A program made the position numbers and the translations under genes. A stretch of 64,000 nucleotides of DNA from Clavelina lepadiformis (lineage: Eukaryota; Chordata; Ascidiacea; Aplousobranchia; Clavelinidae): contig NC_135248.1 in assembly GCF_947623445.1 (NCBI RefSeq), positions 5,518,977-5,582,976 of the forward strand. The letters run 5' to 3'. Below, one piece after another: positions 47,874 through 59,400 of the stretch. Each line of letters starts with the position of its first letter. The first letter of the stretch is position 1. The notes under the pieces are model-generated. The model made no database searches and was not told the origin of the DNA. It saw only the letters and a list, made by a program, of their open reading frames with translations.

Positions 47874-50800
47874 ATGGAAAACAAAGCATATGAAGAGGTA
47901 AGTTCTATATAATTCTTTATCATAGTTCATTCTTTAGAAGTTTTGTAGAATGACATCCCTAAAATCATAAGGAAATTTATCGCAACTTTGAAAACTATCT
48001 ATAGCGTCACACAAGGTCGTATCAAATGCCTTTTTGCAATAAAATCGCCGTTCACATTGCAAATTCACATTTCAGTTGGCCTGTACGCCTTGCTTTAGTT
48101 TGCTAAGAAAACAAAGCCTTCATGAAAGTATTGTTATTTGGTCGCTTTAAGAGCCCTAACATGCTGCAAAATTTCACGCTTCAACAATCTTCAAATTGTA
48201 TTCTACGCATGCTGGCGTGTTTGGTGCTTGCTTGTTTGCTGGCTTCAAACAGTTTTTGTGGAAGTGGATAAATTTATCCTAAGCAAACAGGTTTAAATGT
48301 TTCATTTGTTATTGCCAAAATCTTTTTTAACACTACAACTCACTCAAAACTGAAAATATACAAAGTGACGCCGCATGTTACCAACTGCGTCATAATAGCA
48401 TTATGCGACAAAGAACAGAGCCCTTCACAAAGTAAAACTCCATTGTTGAAAATATCAGCACTTGTTGTAAAGTAGACAATATTTATAGCCTATACTATAC
48501 AGTACTTATACTACTTCTTCAATATTAAATTGAATGTGTTTATAAATTATCTTACATACCATATAATTTTTGGAAATGTAATTAATCTAAAACAATCAAA
48601 CTCAGGAACAAGACGATGGAATAAAAGTCTGCACTGGCGTGGAAATTAGAGAAAATCGACCAATCGAAAATCAAACAAAAACAAAAGATGGCGACGCTCT
48701 GCTATACAGTATTGAAGATACACCATCGTGGTATACTTGTGTGATTCTCGGCCTACAGGTTATTTTGATAAACAAAGTTTGCATTCCTTATAAATTAGTT
48801 TATGGAGTAATGTAAATAAATGTATCTAGAGTATCTAGCTTAGAACCAACCAAATAAAATTACCTGCTGTCAGATTAATGGGTTCATAAGAGTGGTACGT
48901 ATTTGTAGCATTACCTCGTCGCAGTTGGGGGTCTGATTGGACTTCCATTACTCGTTGCTTCACCCCTGTGTATTGCAAATGATGATGAAGGTGATGTTGC
49001 AAGGGCTCTTCTTATCACAAGTTTATTCTTCGTATCCGGGATCTGCACCATCCTTCAAACGACTTTCGGCGTTAGGTACAACAAAGGGTTTAGAATTTAG
49101 ATCACTAAAACAATTTTGCAGAAAACCAGCACTATAAATTCCGAATTAACAATAAACAATTAAACACCTATAAGGAAAGCTTGCTGGTAGACCAATTTAA
49201 TACAAAATTACTATAGGGGAAATATTATTTGAAGAATATGCGTGTTTGAGAATATGTTTTAAATGTTGCATTCATTCCAGGCTGCCAATCATGCAGGGTG
49301 GCACATTCAGCTTCCTTCCTCCAACCTTGGCCATTCTGGCACTTCCACACAACCAATGTCCAGCTCCTCTTCCTGAGGGGTTCATGAACAGCAGTAAAAC
49401 TTTGTATAATGACACGGATGGCAGCATCGTTGATGGTGCTGAAGTTTGGCAACGACGGATGAGAGAGGTATAGAAAAAAACCTATATGTCACGTATCAAT
49501 TAGTGTCAGTTTGGTCCTAGTGTTCCTATTACACATTTCCAATAACGTTATAAATACAAAAAAGCGCACCGGCCCTTGACGTAGTAAAGAAATTGGCCTT
49601 TTATCAAGCATCTATGTCCAGGTTCAAGGGGCTATCGCTGTTGCTTCCCTGGTACAAGTTATCTTGGGGTTTTCTGGAGCAATTGGATTTCTACTTCAGT
49701 TCATAGGACCAATTACTGTAGCTCCTGCGGTCGCCTTAATTGGTCTTGACCTCTTCTCTGCAGCTTCTTACAACGCATCGCCGCAATGGGGGATGGCAAT
49801 GTTGTGAGTTTTGGAATTCCTTAGTATGTTCTAGGGTCATAGAACTATGACAAAAGTTAATGCTCTTGAGAACTCGAAGTTATAATCTTAACATTTGTGT
49901 GAGTTCAAGCCAAACGTAAAACATCAAAAAAAAAACAATAAAAGTAAATCTAGGAATTAGGCTTTATCAATACGCTTACGATAGGCTACCTCCGTAAACG
50001 TAGTCTCAGGTTGGTGTTCTTAATAAAACCATTTAACAGACGTAATTTGCAAAATTTAGGTCTTAGCAACATAAACTGATATCGTACAAGGTACACTATC
50101 CAACAAAATACCCAGACTAAACAAAAACCAACCAAAAAATTTTGGTGGCGCTTATATGTATCAGAAATATAGCACCCGTTATGCCAGATATATGCTATCA
50201 CTTTACAGTGCATCGCAATTTCAGCTACTGCCAGTACACTACAAGGTTTTTTCCGTCATTTTTATGAATGACATAAAAACCGACCTCGAACATCAAATAG
50301 ACCAAGCTTTATATAGAATAAAGGTGCCAACAATCATCAAACATTGATAAAAACGTTAGAAACAATCAGTTAAAATGCTGCGACCTGCGCGCGTAAAGTG
50401 TAAAAATGCTAAGTACTCTACAACACTGCAAAATACCCTTACATTTATATGCGTGGTAACTGTGCACAGTTATATCTCTAAAGCAGAACAGGTGGAGTAC
50501 AAGTAACAACAATCGCCGGTATCCAATGGTGGAACATCAATTTGCCACTGAATTTTATGAGTTTAACTCTTATAGACAAAGGTTTATCAGCATTGCTCGT
50601 TATAGTTCCACGTGTGGTTATATGAGGACATACACAATTTATTACAGCGCCTTTATTCGATTCTCGGTTGTTTAGCAGCAACTTGCTAATTGCTAATTAG
50701 CAACACGCTAATTGCTCTTTCGCTTCGCCTCACCGCATTTGACGTCAGTGTCGAACAGGACCAACACGTTGTCTAGCATAAGCAGGCCCAACCCTAACCG

Positions 50801-53396
50801 GAATATGCACCAATCAGTAATCCATGTTTTTTTGGGCGAAAAATCTATCAATCATTTTATTTTTCTATAAATATATTATATTTTCTTACAAAACAAAGCG
50901 CGGCGTGGACGAAAAAAACCAAGCCAGTTATTATTATTAGCTTGCGCTAATGAACCAGGAAAGTGACAAAGTCGAAAAGGATTAAAACATGCTCAAAAAT
51001 GGTTAAGATAATAATTGCTGGTAACAACTAACACGGCCACTAAACTCATCAAGTAAACAGTAAAGTAAACAACGTTCAAGTGAACGCCGAAATAAAACTC
51101 GGGTTTTTGCATTTAAAAATGGTGGCGTTTCTGCTTGGGCTCGTGTTCGGCACAGCTTTAGTTTGTTCATTGTTTTGATGTTTAATACAGCATTGCTTCA
51201 TTCAGTCCTGGGCATTTTATGACATTTATTTTCGTCTTTTGCTTCAGCACAGCATTTGTACTCGTCTTGTGCTCGCAGTATCTCAAGAACGTGAAGATTC
51301 CACTCCCAGCTTATTCCTCCACAAAGAAGTGTCACATTGGAAGAACACCAATATTCAAAATGTTTCCTGTTAGAATATTTACGCTTCTTACCAGTACTGC
51401 TAAAATTGAGTGTATGTTGTCACCTCGTACTTTTCTTTTAAGGTACTTTTTGCTCTGGCCTGTGGTTGGATACTGAGTCTTATCTTCACCGTGACTAATG
51501 TATTTCCCAACGACAAAAACCATCCTTACTACCGCGCCAGAACTGATGTTAGGTCAAATGTCATCAGCAATGCTCCTTGGTCTGCGATTTTTTTCTATTC
51601 ATCTCGGGTTGGATTCGTTGGAATACTCTGTTATGTTACCATTCCATTTTCTGCTTAGGTTTTATTTTCCATATCCGGGTCAATGGGGTTTACCCCGAGT
51701 GACTGTTGCCGGAGTGATCGGGATGTTTGCCGGGGTCATCGCTGGAGTTATGGAATCCATTGGGGATTACTACGCCTGCGCTAGGCTATCAGGTGCACCA
51801 AATCCCCCTAAGCACGCCATCAACCGGTAAAAGCCTACTCTTCTTAACAAAGTTAAAACTCACGGAAAACATTAAAGTTGTGACGATATTTGCTTAATTT
51901 ATTGAAATTGATCAAATTTGTTTTATTTCTTTTTAGGGGCATTTTCACAGAGGGTTTCGGTTGCGTATTGGCTGGCGTGATAGGAACAGGAACGGCCACG
52001 ACGTCATTTAGCGAAAATATCGGAGCTATAGGAATTACTAGAGTCGGCAGCAGAAGAGTTAGGTTTCAACTAAGTTTATAGATATTTCAAAATATTTTTT
52101 TGCCCAAAACAAAAAACATACCTGGTTCCTTTTCAGGTTTTGCAAGTTGCAGGATGTCTGTTTGTGATTCTTGGGATGTTAAGCAAATTTGGAAGCATTT
52201 TTGTGACAATTCCTGATCCTATCATTGGAGGATTGTTCTGTGTTGCTTTTGGAATGATTACAGCTGTTGGAATAAGTAACTTACAATACGTTGATCTGAA
52301 CTCGCCAAGGTAGGCTTTGCGTTTTTGACTAAAAACTCTTTGGACGTAAAATCGACCTTTCACGCACTTCGTCCATAGCAAATTTATAACTTTTGTAATA
52401 AGTGTTGCGTTCTTCACTTGTTTTGTCGTTGTTTCGGTTTGAATCGTCGACTCTTTGCTAAATTTCTTTATAGAGTTTAGGACATTTTTTAAAAATCTTA
52501 ATTTTATATTCGGTTCTTTTTTGTTTTCAGAAATCTGTTTATTATTGGATTTTCCCTTTTTATGGGATTGGCTGTACCGGAATGGATGAAAGCAAATCGC
52601 GGAATCATCCAAACTCCTTCCGTGGAGGGCAACCAAATCATAACGGTTTTGTTACAAACGTCCATGTTGGTGGGCGGATTTTTAGCTTTCATTTTTGACA
52701 ATACAATTCCCGGTAAGCTTTACATATATGATTTGCATTATATACTCCAATAAGTCAAATGAATACCCCTCGTTTCTATGAAAAAAAATGCAGTAAACAC
52801 TGGGCAACATGCCCAAGAACAAAAAACTCGGGTTCGTGAGAACCTTTAAAATTGGTGTTGTTCGTACAGAACGTTTAGGCTCAAGTCGACACACAAATGT
52901 TCAAAAGATTACTGTATTTACACCGTTGTGGTATTTTTCAAACTATGACTTTATCATAATCTTTAAAGGAACCGAGAAAGAACGAGGTATCTTGGCATGG
53001 AGAACAACGGAACATGGGGTAGAACCAATGGATGAGGACCAAATGAAGAAGGCGGAGTCAGAATGCTATAATCTTCCTTTTCCAACCAACTGTTGCAGGT
53101 TAAAATCAAGTTTTTCATTATTTGGCTGGTAAAGATGCATCTTGACTGATCAATATTGTCAATGTTTTTACTTGGAAGCATAACTGTGTGTTGCAATCAA
53201 CATGTGATTTATGAATTGGTTGCTTTGGTTTACCTTATAATTTATATGATCTAGCCATTTGATCTTTATGTTTATAATATTTTAAATCATGAACGGTCTG
53301 TGTTACAGGTTTTCACGATTTATTCCAATTTTGCCGGAATTTGGTCAGCAGAATGTAACAGTGTCTGAGGATAACGCAACTTCGACAAGAATTTAA
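47874..53396 (+). CDS. SLC23-family nucleobase/ascorbate transporter, copy 1 (complete)
   Basis: A multi-pass sodium-coupled permease. Thirteen exons join in phase to 610 aa: 47874-47897, 48606-48758, 48909-49075, 49281-49467, 49622-49803, 51248-51368, 51443-51579, 51659-51826, 51937-52057, 52137-52309, 52531-52712, 52969-53098, 53309-53396. Landmarks are [40 protein letters not shown], an extracellular loop with NSS and NDT glycosylation sequons, [46 protein letters not shown] and the NAT signature [16 protein letters not shown] (Glu406 to Arg415). Exon 1 is only 8 codons and is followed by a 708-bp intron. The signature starts with Glu; characterised vertebrate ascorbate carriers (SVCT) have Pro there, whereas nucleobase carriers have Gln or Glu. 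Substrate is therefore more likely a nucleobase. The donor after 51579 is GTCTGC, off consensus, but the phase and the paralogue fix it. Confidence 0.93.
48148..48400 (+). repeat. dispersed repeat in SLC23 intron 1
   Basis: Partner of 36684-36920, same orientation. It contains TGCTGCAAAATTTCACGCTTC, GCATGCTGGCGTGTTTGGTG and a GGATAAATTTATCC palindrome that the other copy lacks. Confidence 0.55.
50982..51038 (+). repeat. short dispersed repeat in SLC23 intron 5
   Basis: Shares ATGCTCAAAAATGGTTAAG and ATAATTGCTGGTAACAACTA, with small changes, with the reverse complement of 16358-16415. It lies within the 1.4-kb intron between exons 49803 and 51248. Confidence 0.45.
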
Positions 53397-54239
53397 CAAT
53401 TTCATGCCAACATTGCAAGCAGAGCCCTTACAGTGATGTTTGTTGTTGGTTATTGTGCGCATTAGCTTCGTATGCTTACGAAGAATGTACATATGACTAT
53501 GTGTGAAGTTGAAGTTTGCTACAACAAAAGCCGAATGTCGCCTTTCGAATGTCGTGTCGTCTTTCTAACAGCACTATGCGTAATATCTTGTCAGTAGGCC
53601 TATTAGCATACGCATTTCGTAAGTTGTTGCTGACAAAGGTTTTGTTGACAATAGCAATTTAACCAATAATAATTATTGACAGCTTTGGCTGTTTTGTGTA
53701 ATAGAAAGCCATGCACCTTACTTGAAGATGAAGTTTTATTGTGTTTATTAGTAAGTTCACTAAATTTGGTAAATAAGTTTGAGGCCGCTGACCGAGACTA
53801 AATGAATTTTAGTAATGAAATGAAGCCACCTTTATAACTGGAAGAAGTTTTATCCTGATACGTATAACGTAGGTAAGTAACTTACAGTTAGTGGCAAGTA
53901 CCACTTTTGGGTAAACTGATTTGACGTCACTTACCGATACAACCAAACGGTGACGTCGCTGACCGATGGATATTTCTGATTTGGCACAGGGTTGATCAAA
54001 ATATACTACAAAACCGTCTGTACTAGATGACGTAATACTTGCCTTTGTGTGCTGTTGGACTATTTGTATCCTCCCTATAGTTATAATCACTATTTCAATT
54101 ACTTATATACATATAATAATCGGACGCATCGCCAAAAAGTCAGGCAAATTGATATTACCTGATCTATTTTATCCATCCGTTTTGATATATGCCATCAACT
54201 GATTTTGTTTGCGTCATTTGCAAACCTCAAAGAGCTCTA
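53397..54239. other. 3' flank of SLC23 gene 1
   Basis: Probably the 3' UTR and unique intergenic DNA. No exact AATAAA was noticed within 900 nt of the stop. GTGACGTCGCTGACCGA-like sequence appears twice (near 53780 and 53950). Confidence 0.35.
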
Positions 54240-54740
54240 CATGCTGACCAAGCGGCTTACAGTTAAGTTTCAGATGGCAGTCAGACTGCGAAGAACAAAT
54301 ACGGAAGTGTTCTAAATAGCATACCGCGCAGACCGGCAAAAATAATAGATAGAACATTCTTATAAGCTAATAAAAGACCTGTTGCAGACGATTCATCAGA
54401 TATACCACCAGCAAAAACTAATTGTGACCCACAAAGTAAGGAAGAGGTAATTAAAGCCACCTCAAAGCTAAAAATTTCATTTCAAACGAAATACAAGCAG
54501 AAACAACAAAGGCCGAAGTAAAAACTCAGCACTAGGAACGTATGCTCTACGGTCTTTTCAATAATATTTGGAAAAAAGATCGCAAACCAGGACAATGGCG
54601 AGAAGACAATATCTTCAAGCCACCTAAAAATAATACCTAAGAAGAACTATAAGATGCTGCTTTCAGTGCCTGGCATAGTTCAGAACAGAATTACCCTGAT
54701 CGGTTGAATTGCCGCCATTGCTTTTTTGTGAAAGAAGGAT
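54240..54740 (+). mobile_element. non-LTR retrotransposon (LINE) reverse-transcriptase remnant, 5' piece
   Basis: With frame changes and stops, the plus strand reads EEVIKATSKLK, then LYGLFNNIWKKDRKPGQWRE followed by DNIFKPPKNNT, then MLLSVPGIVQNRITL. These match, in order, the start of LINE reverse transcriptases (ai..LK; lf..iW....P..W....I..l.KK; ..LLSVPGKv..Ril). Several stops and at least two frameshifts make it a dead copy. Confidence 0.65.
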
Positions 54741-55355
54741 AAACACGAAACAATACAAAAACAGCAAAGAAATGTTGCATTGCAATACACGAATGCAAGT
54801 TTTCTTCTATATAGTAAAATTTATGAAAACGAAAATTAACACAAAATTTTTACAAAATACGCTCCAAAGTAATTACAAGTAATGAACGTATAACAGTTTA
54901 TGAATAATACTCTACTCTCTCTCATATCAATCGTACTTTTCCGAAGATCTGATTTTTTTCAACAAGTTCTTGTTGGACTTCAAAAACACATAAAATTCTC
55001 CACAAGACATGTTTTGTACTGAAGTGTTAAAATTCCTTTCATTCTCTCAATGGTCATCTTATCTCTTTCTTAAAAATCTTAAATCTTATCTTAAAATGTA
55101 GTAAACAACTTACGTCATAAACGAGTTGCAGACAGATTTAAAGCAGACAGTTTTGACGAGCTGAGAATGTTCGCGACCTAGAAAAAGTTTGAAAAAAGGT
55201 GGCAACCAAGAAAGACTTCGACTAAAACAAAATTTTAAACATTCCCGGACTTTTAAGTACATTTTAGCATTTCTCCCTGACGCAGATTTGAACACTAAAT
55301 TCCCTGACATGTCAGGGAAAATTCTGACGTATGGCAACCCTAATCTATATAGAGC
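54741..55355. other. sequence separating the two LINE pieces
   Basis: In an intact LINE the motifs at 54700 and 55356 would be far closer, so roughly 600 bp has been inserted or rearranged. The right part (about 55180-55345) ends in GGCAACCCTA, whose complement TAGGGTTGCC resembles a MITE terminus also seen inverted near 57631-57640, and contains CCCTGACATGTCAGGG, a perfect palindrome at about 55302-55317. No gene. Confidence 0.4.
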
Positions 55356-55430
55356 GTCGATTTTGTTAAATATGATAAAGCGTTTGACAGCGTTCACAGA
55401 GAAACGCTGTCAAACTTGCTGAAGCATTAC
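55356..55430 (+). mobile_element. LINE reverse-transcriptase remnant, 3' piece
   Basis: Reads VDFVKYDKAFDSVHRETLSN then LLKHY before a stop. It matches the first catalytic-Asp block of LINE reverse transcriptases (DF.KAFDSV.R..L...L..yG). The DNA GTTTGACAGCGTT and its exact reverse complement lie 8 nt apart here (55383-55416), an inverted repeat that may be coincidental. Confidence 0.7.
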
Positions 55431-56443
55431 TGAGAGCCATAGAAGTTAATTTATCTTTACTGTATAGTCACACTATAGGTGTTGTATCCAGTTGGTTACC
55501 ATATACGTCATGTTTGTCTGATGTTTTCTTTCAGAAAAGTGTAATGTTTTGTGGGAGTATTGGTTTTATTAGCTAAAACTCAATTTTAACGGTCATATCT
55601 ATTATAACGCTACTGGAGTCATTTTTGACTTTACTCGACTAAAGTCATTGAAAAATGTGACATAACTTTATTCGAGTTAAATCAAGTCAAGTCAGTTAAA
55701 CTCGACCGAATCATTGCAACAATGCATATTGTACGCAAAGGTGTAGGCAAAACGTTCTTCAATTTCTATGAAAATGTGGAAATTTACCAGATAACAAACT
55801 ATTGACTTTCTTTTTATTTTTTAACTTGCGCATGTTAAAGTTGTTGCAGTGCGTGTTGTATTGTCCATTTATATAAACTAACAATAACACGTAATAAGTG
55901 AAAAATGTGTACAGTGGGCGTGTCGCTTTTATCCAAACCTGGAGCTATTGTCCGAGTGCATAACTTTAGAAAAGCTATTTGAATCTTCTATTCGATTTTG
56001 ACCGCTTGTTGTGAGGGGAAACAGCAATATCATGAATACCATTCATAAGTTATTACTGTCAAACTGAGCGAATTAAAACGCTGAATCACAAGGAAAAGTT
56101 TGATATATTTCAAATAAGGGCGGTTGCAACGCTATCCTATAATAGTTATATACCCAGTCCACTTTTCTCCTTTCCAAAAACGATAAACAGGAGTAAGCAT
56201 ACAGAAGCGTTACGTGCAGTGTGATAGTAGCAAGAAAAAGCAAAAGCTATTATTCTGCTTATAAAAGAAGCCCAGCGTACAGCATAACAGGCAATTTCAA
56301 AAAGCAGAAGAATCGATATACAGGTTTCAGACGCATATAGGTCCTGGTTATACAAAACTTGTGTTTTTTTTCAAGCAGTGTAAATGTGCAGTGCTTTGAG
56401 CTGGGTCTGGGGCAGTTCTATTGCAGAAAACGAGGAACACAAG
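55431..56443. other. upstream region of SLC23 gene 2
   Basis: Contains another stretch of TCGAC/GAGTC-rich repeated units (about 55610-55715) related to that at 22381-22975. No clear TATA box within 100 bp of the ATG. No other gene seen. Confidence 0.4.
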
Positions 56444-59400
56444 ATGGAAAACTGCGCTTTCGACAACGTGAGTGATTGATGTTTTAATTATTCGAAAAGT
56501 AATAAAAAGTTTTTAGGTCTCTTCATTTTAATTTAAGGCTATTTCTTGGAATATGGATGTTTTAAAATTCTTAGCAATACCTTCCATCGCAAGGTCTACT
56601 TAAGTAGAAAATATATTTTCATTAATTTAAAAATTAACGAGCATTTTGTTTAGCATGTAAGTAGAATGAATACCTGAATGGCGGGACGTTAGGCAAGTAA
56701 CTAAAAGAATTTGATTTTTCTTTGAAGGTTCTTTACGTTTTTATCTCAATTATCCAAACAATTCTACCCAACCAAGTAAATAAATGTCTTTAAAAAAGAT
56801 AAACAAACAATCTAAACAATTTAAAATAATAACTAAGGTGGTTTTGATACTGTAATGATTAGTGTTAAGCTTGTAATAAACTTGAGTTTCTGGTCACAAG
56901 TGTCCAGCTGATCCAACCGTTACAATGTTTTTTAAACTTGGTAAGTAAATGAACCGACTAAATAATGAGACTCGATTCTCCAGTCGTTAATATCTTTTCA
57001 CAGCCTGGTTGATCTACTGTTGTGGGAATAGTAGATTAATTCCGACGATATTGAACGTCAGCATCGACTTTCAATCGCAACCCGCTTGCGTCTTATGATA
57101 AGATGACTGATAGATCTTAATTCCACTCAGAAACTTTTCTTTCAATGGTTATATTGATAAGTACACGTTACAGAATTCTTGATAACTTTATACTAAGAGG
57201 AATCAGAACAACTGCATGAATGAATAGCTGAAAGAAGGAATAGAGTAATAATAATGCATATACTAACAGAATGTACAAATATATATACCTACTACGGCAA
57301 TAATTATGGACAATCGCAATAATCGTCCTTATTTCTAAGATTTGTCCTTATTTTGAAGGTCCGTGTCTTAGAAAAATATTTTTATCCTTTTTTCTAAGAA
57401 ATGTCCTTATTTTCGTCTTATTTTTAGGGCAGAGGTTCGTATTTTGGGTAATTTGACACCTTTAGTATACCATTTTTTATCAAAGAGATACAAAAATTGA
57501 GAACATGCAAATAGTATCTCGTTTTTTCATTTTTGGAACATCGATTGCCCTCTCCTGCTGTGCACTGCTTAAGGTAGTATTCTTCTTTTGCTTCCTGTTC
57601 GTCCTTATTTTTGAGTCCAGACCGATGGCAACCCTGGCTATGCAGGAAACTTGAGTTGGAGAAAATTTAAACGTGACGATGCACAGCGCGTGACGTACTG
57701 ATAAATACGAAATCGCCAATGATCTAATAACTACTGTATGCGTGGGAGATTATATATCGCTCCACAGGATTCAACTGAGAGAACGAAGACAACAAAGTTG
57801 AATTCTTAACGACTAACTAAGATTCGAAATATGACCTTAGCATAATGAATATCAAATGTAGCGCAATAAAAACATGTAAATCACGAATAAACATATAATA
57901 TTGATTATAATACTAATATATTATGGTTTATTTAACGACATAACCCATGGCATCATTTGCAACTACAAATAACAAAATGCAGCATTCCGAATACTGGATT
58001 GGAAATATTTGTATACATACACTACGTAACTATACCGACATCGACTGAATCAGCTATTTATTTTATGTTTATTTTAATCTTTATTTTAAATTTCAAAATT
58101 GCAACATTGAACGAAGAAAAATTAGCGCGGAGAAAGGTTCAACTTTTCTTAAGTTTTTTTTCCTTCTATTTATAGCTATTCTTCCTCGTAACGTATAACC
58201 ACCAACATCCTAAACATCGGACTGCGTAAACTTAGTGTACTTGTGCGGTGAAATATTCATTTTCAAACTTTTAACTCTTAGTACGGTTCAGATGAAAATC
58301 CAAGTTACCTTTAGGATACGGATTGTAAAAAAGACAACATAAGCAATAATTCAAAACTGAGTGGCTTAAAAAATCCTACACCAAAGGAAGCTGAAACCAA
58401 CGATGGTATGCTCTACAGCATCGAAGACACACCGGCGTGGTACACCTGCTTTGCACTTGGATTGCAGGTAAACAACATTTATTAGTATTTTCATTCATCT
58501 TTTTCATTGACTGAGATGTTCAAAATCGGTTATTTTACTATTCACGCCTTTTATCAATGACAATTTAGCCTACATAAATGCAGTTGCAGAGTTTTTGTTG
58601 CATCAGCATTCTGTCAAACAAAGTTGGTCTGAAAACAGCTGGTGTACTTTAAGATTTCGAGTTATGATTTCCCATTTGTTTCCACGTAAAATCAGATATT
58701 GGAAGATTGCAATCACTGATCTTGATAAATATTATATAAACTAAACGAATGTATATCTGAAATATTGATTGTATTTCTAACGACGCCATAGTTCTGTTTT
58801 GACTATAGCTTCGATTCAGTGTAAATATTGGTCTAAAACGGCCACAAAATCAAACGAATTTCTTAAAGCGGTTTCTGAGCAACATGATATTTAACTAACT
58901 CTATCATACATACATTACATGGCGTACTTATCATGCTTTATTTTACGTGATGAAATAACACCAAAAACACAAGAGCCAAATAACGTGCTAAAAAGCAGAA
59001 TGCTATAAGTGTTGGCGCTTTTACACTGTAAGAAAGCCTGTATTATAATCGTTAAGGGAAAATAAAGATTAATGCATTGTTATTCCGTGTTGATTGCAGC
59101 ATTACTTGGTGGCAATTGGTGGGATCATCGGTCTTCCACTGCTCCTAGCACCACACCTGTGCATTGAAAATGACGAAGAAGGCAATGTGGCGCGCGCACT
59201 GCTCATCTCAAGCGTGTTTTTTGTCTCTGGTCTTTGTACTCTTCTTCAAACAACTTTGGGGATAAGGTTTGAACATTGAATTAAAAATTGATTGGCATTG
59301 TTATATGGTATAGTGTAGTGATTCTCAAGCCCAAACTTAAATCGCGAAGGGTGTTTTGTTGGTTTGTAAGCCCTTCTGCCTACAAAGTTTAAGAAGTAAT

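Noticed and set aside
49225..49452. Minus-strand frames opposite exon 4 of both SLC23 genes (also 61031-61243)
   Set aside because: They recur in both copies only because the sense exon is nearly identical; no independent evidence for antisense coding.
52133..52636. 167-codon minus-strand frame
   Set aside because: It is antisense to exons 10-11 of the first SLC23 gene and derives its openness from them.
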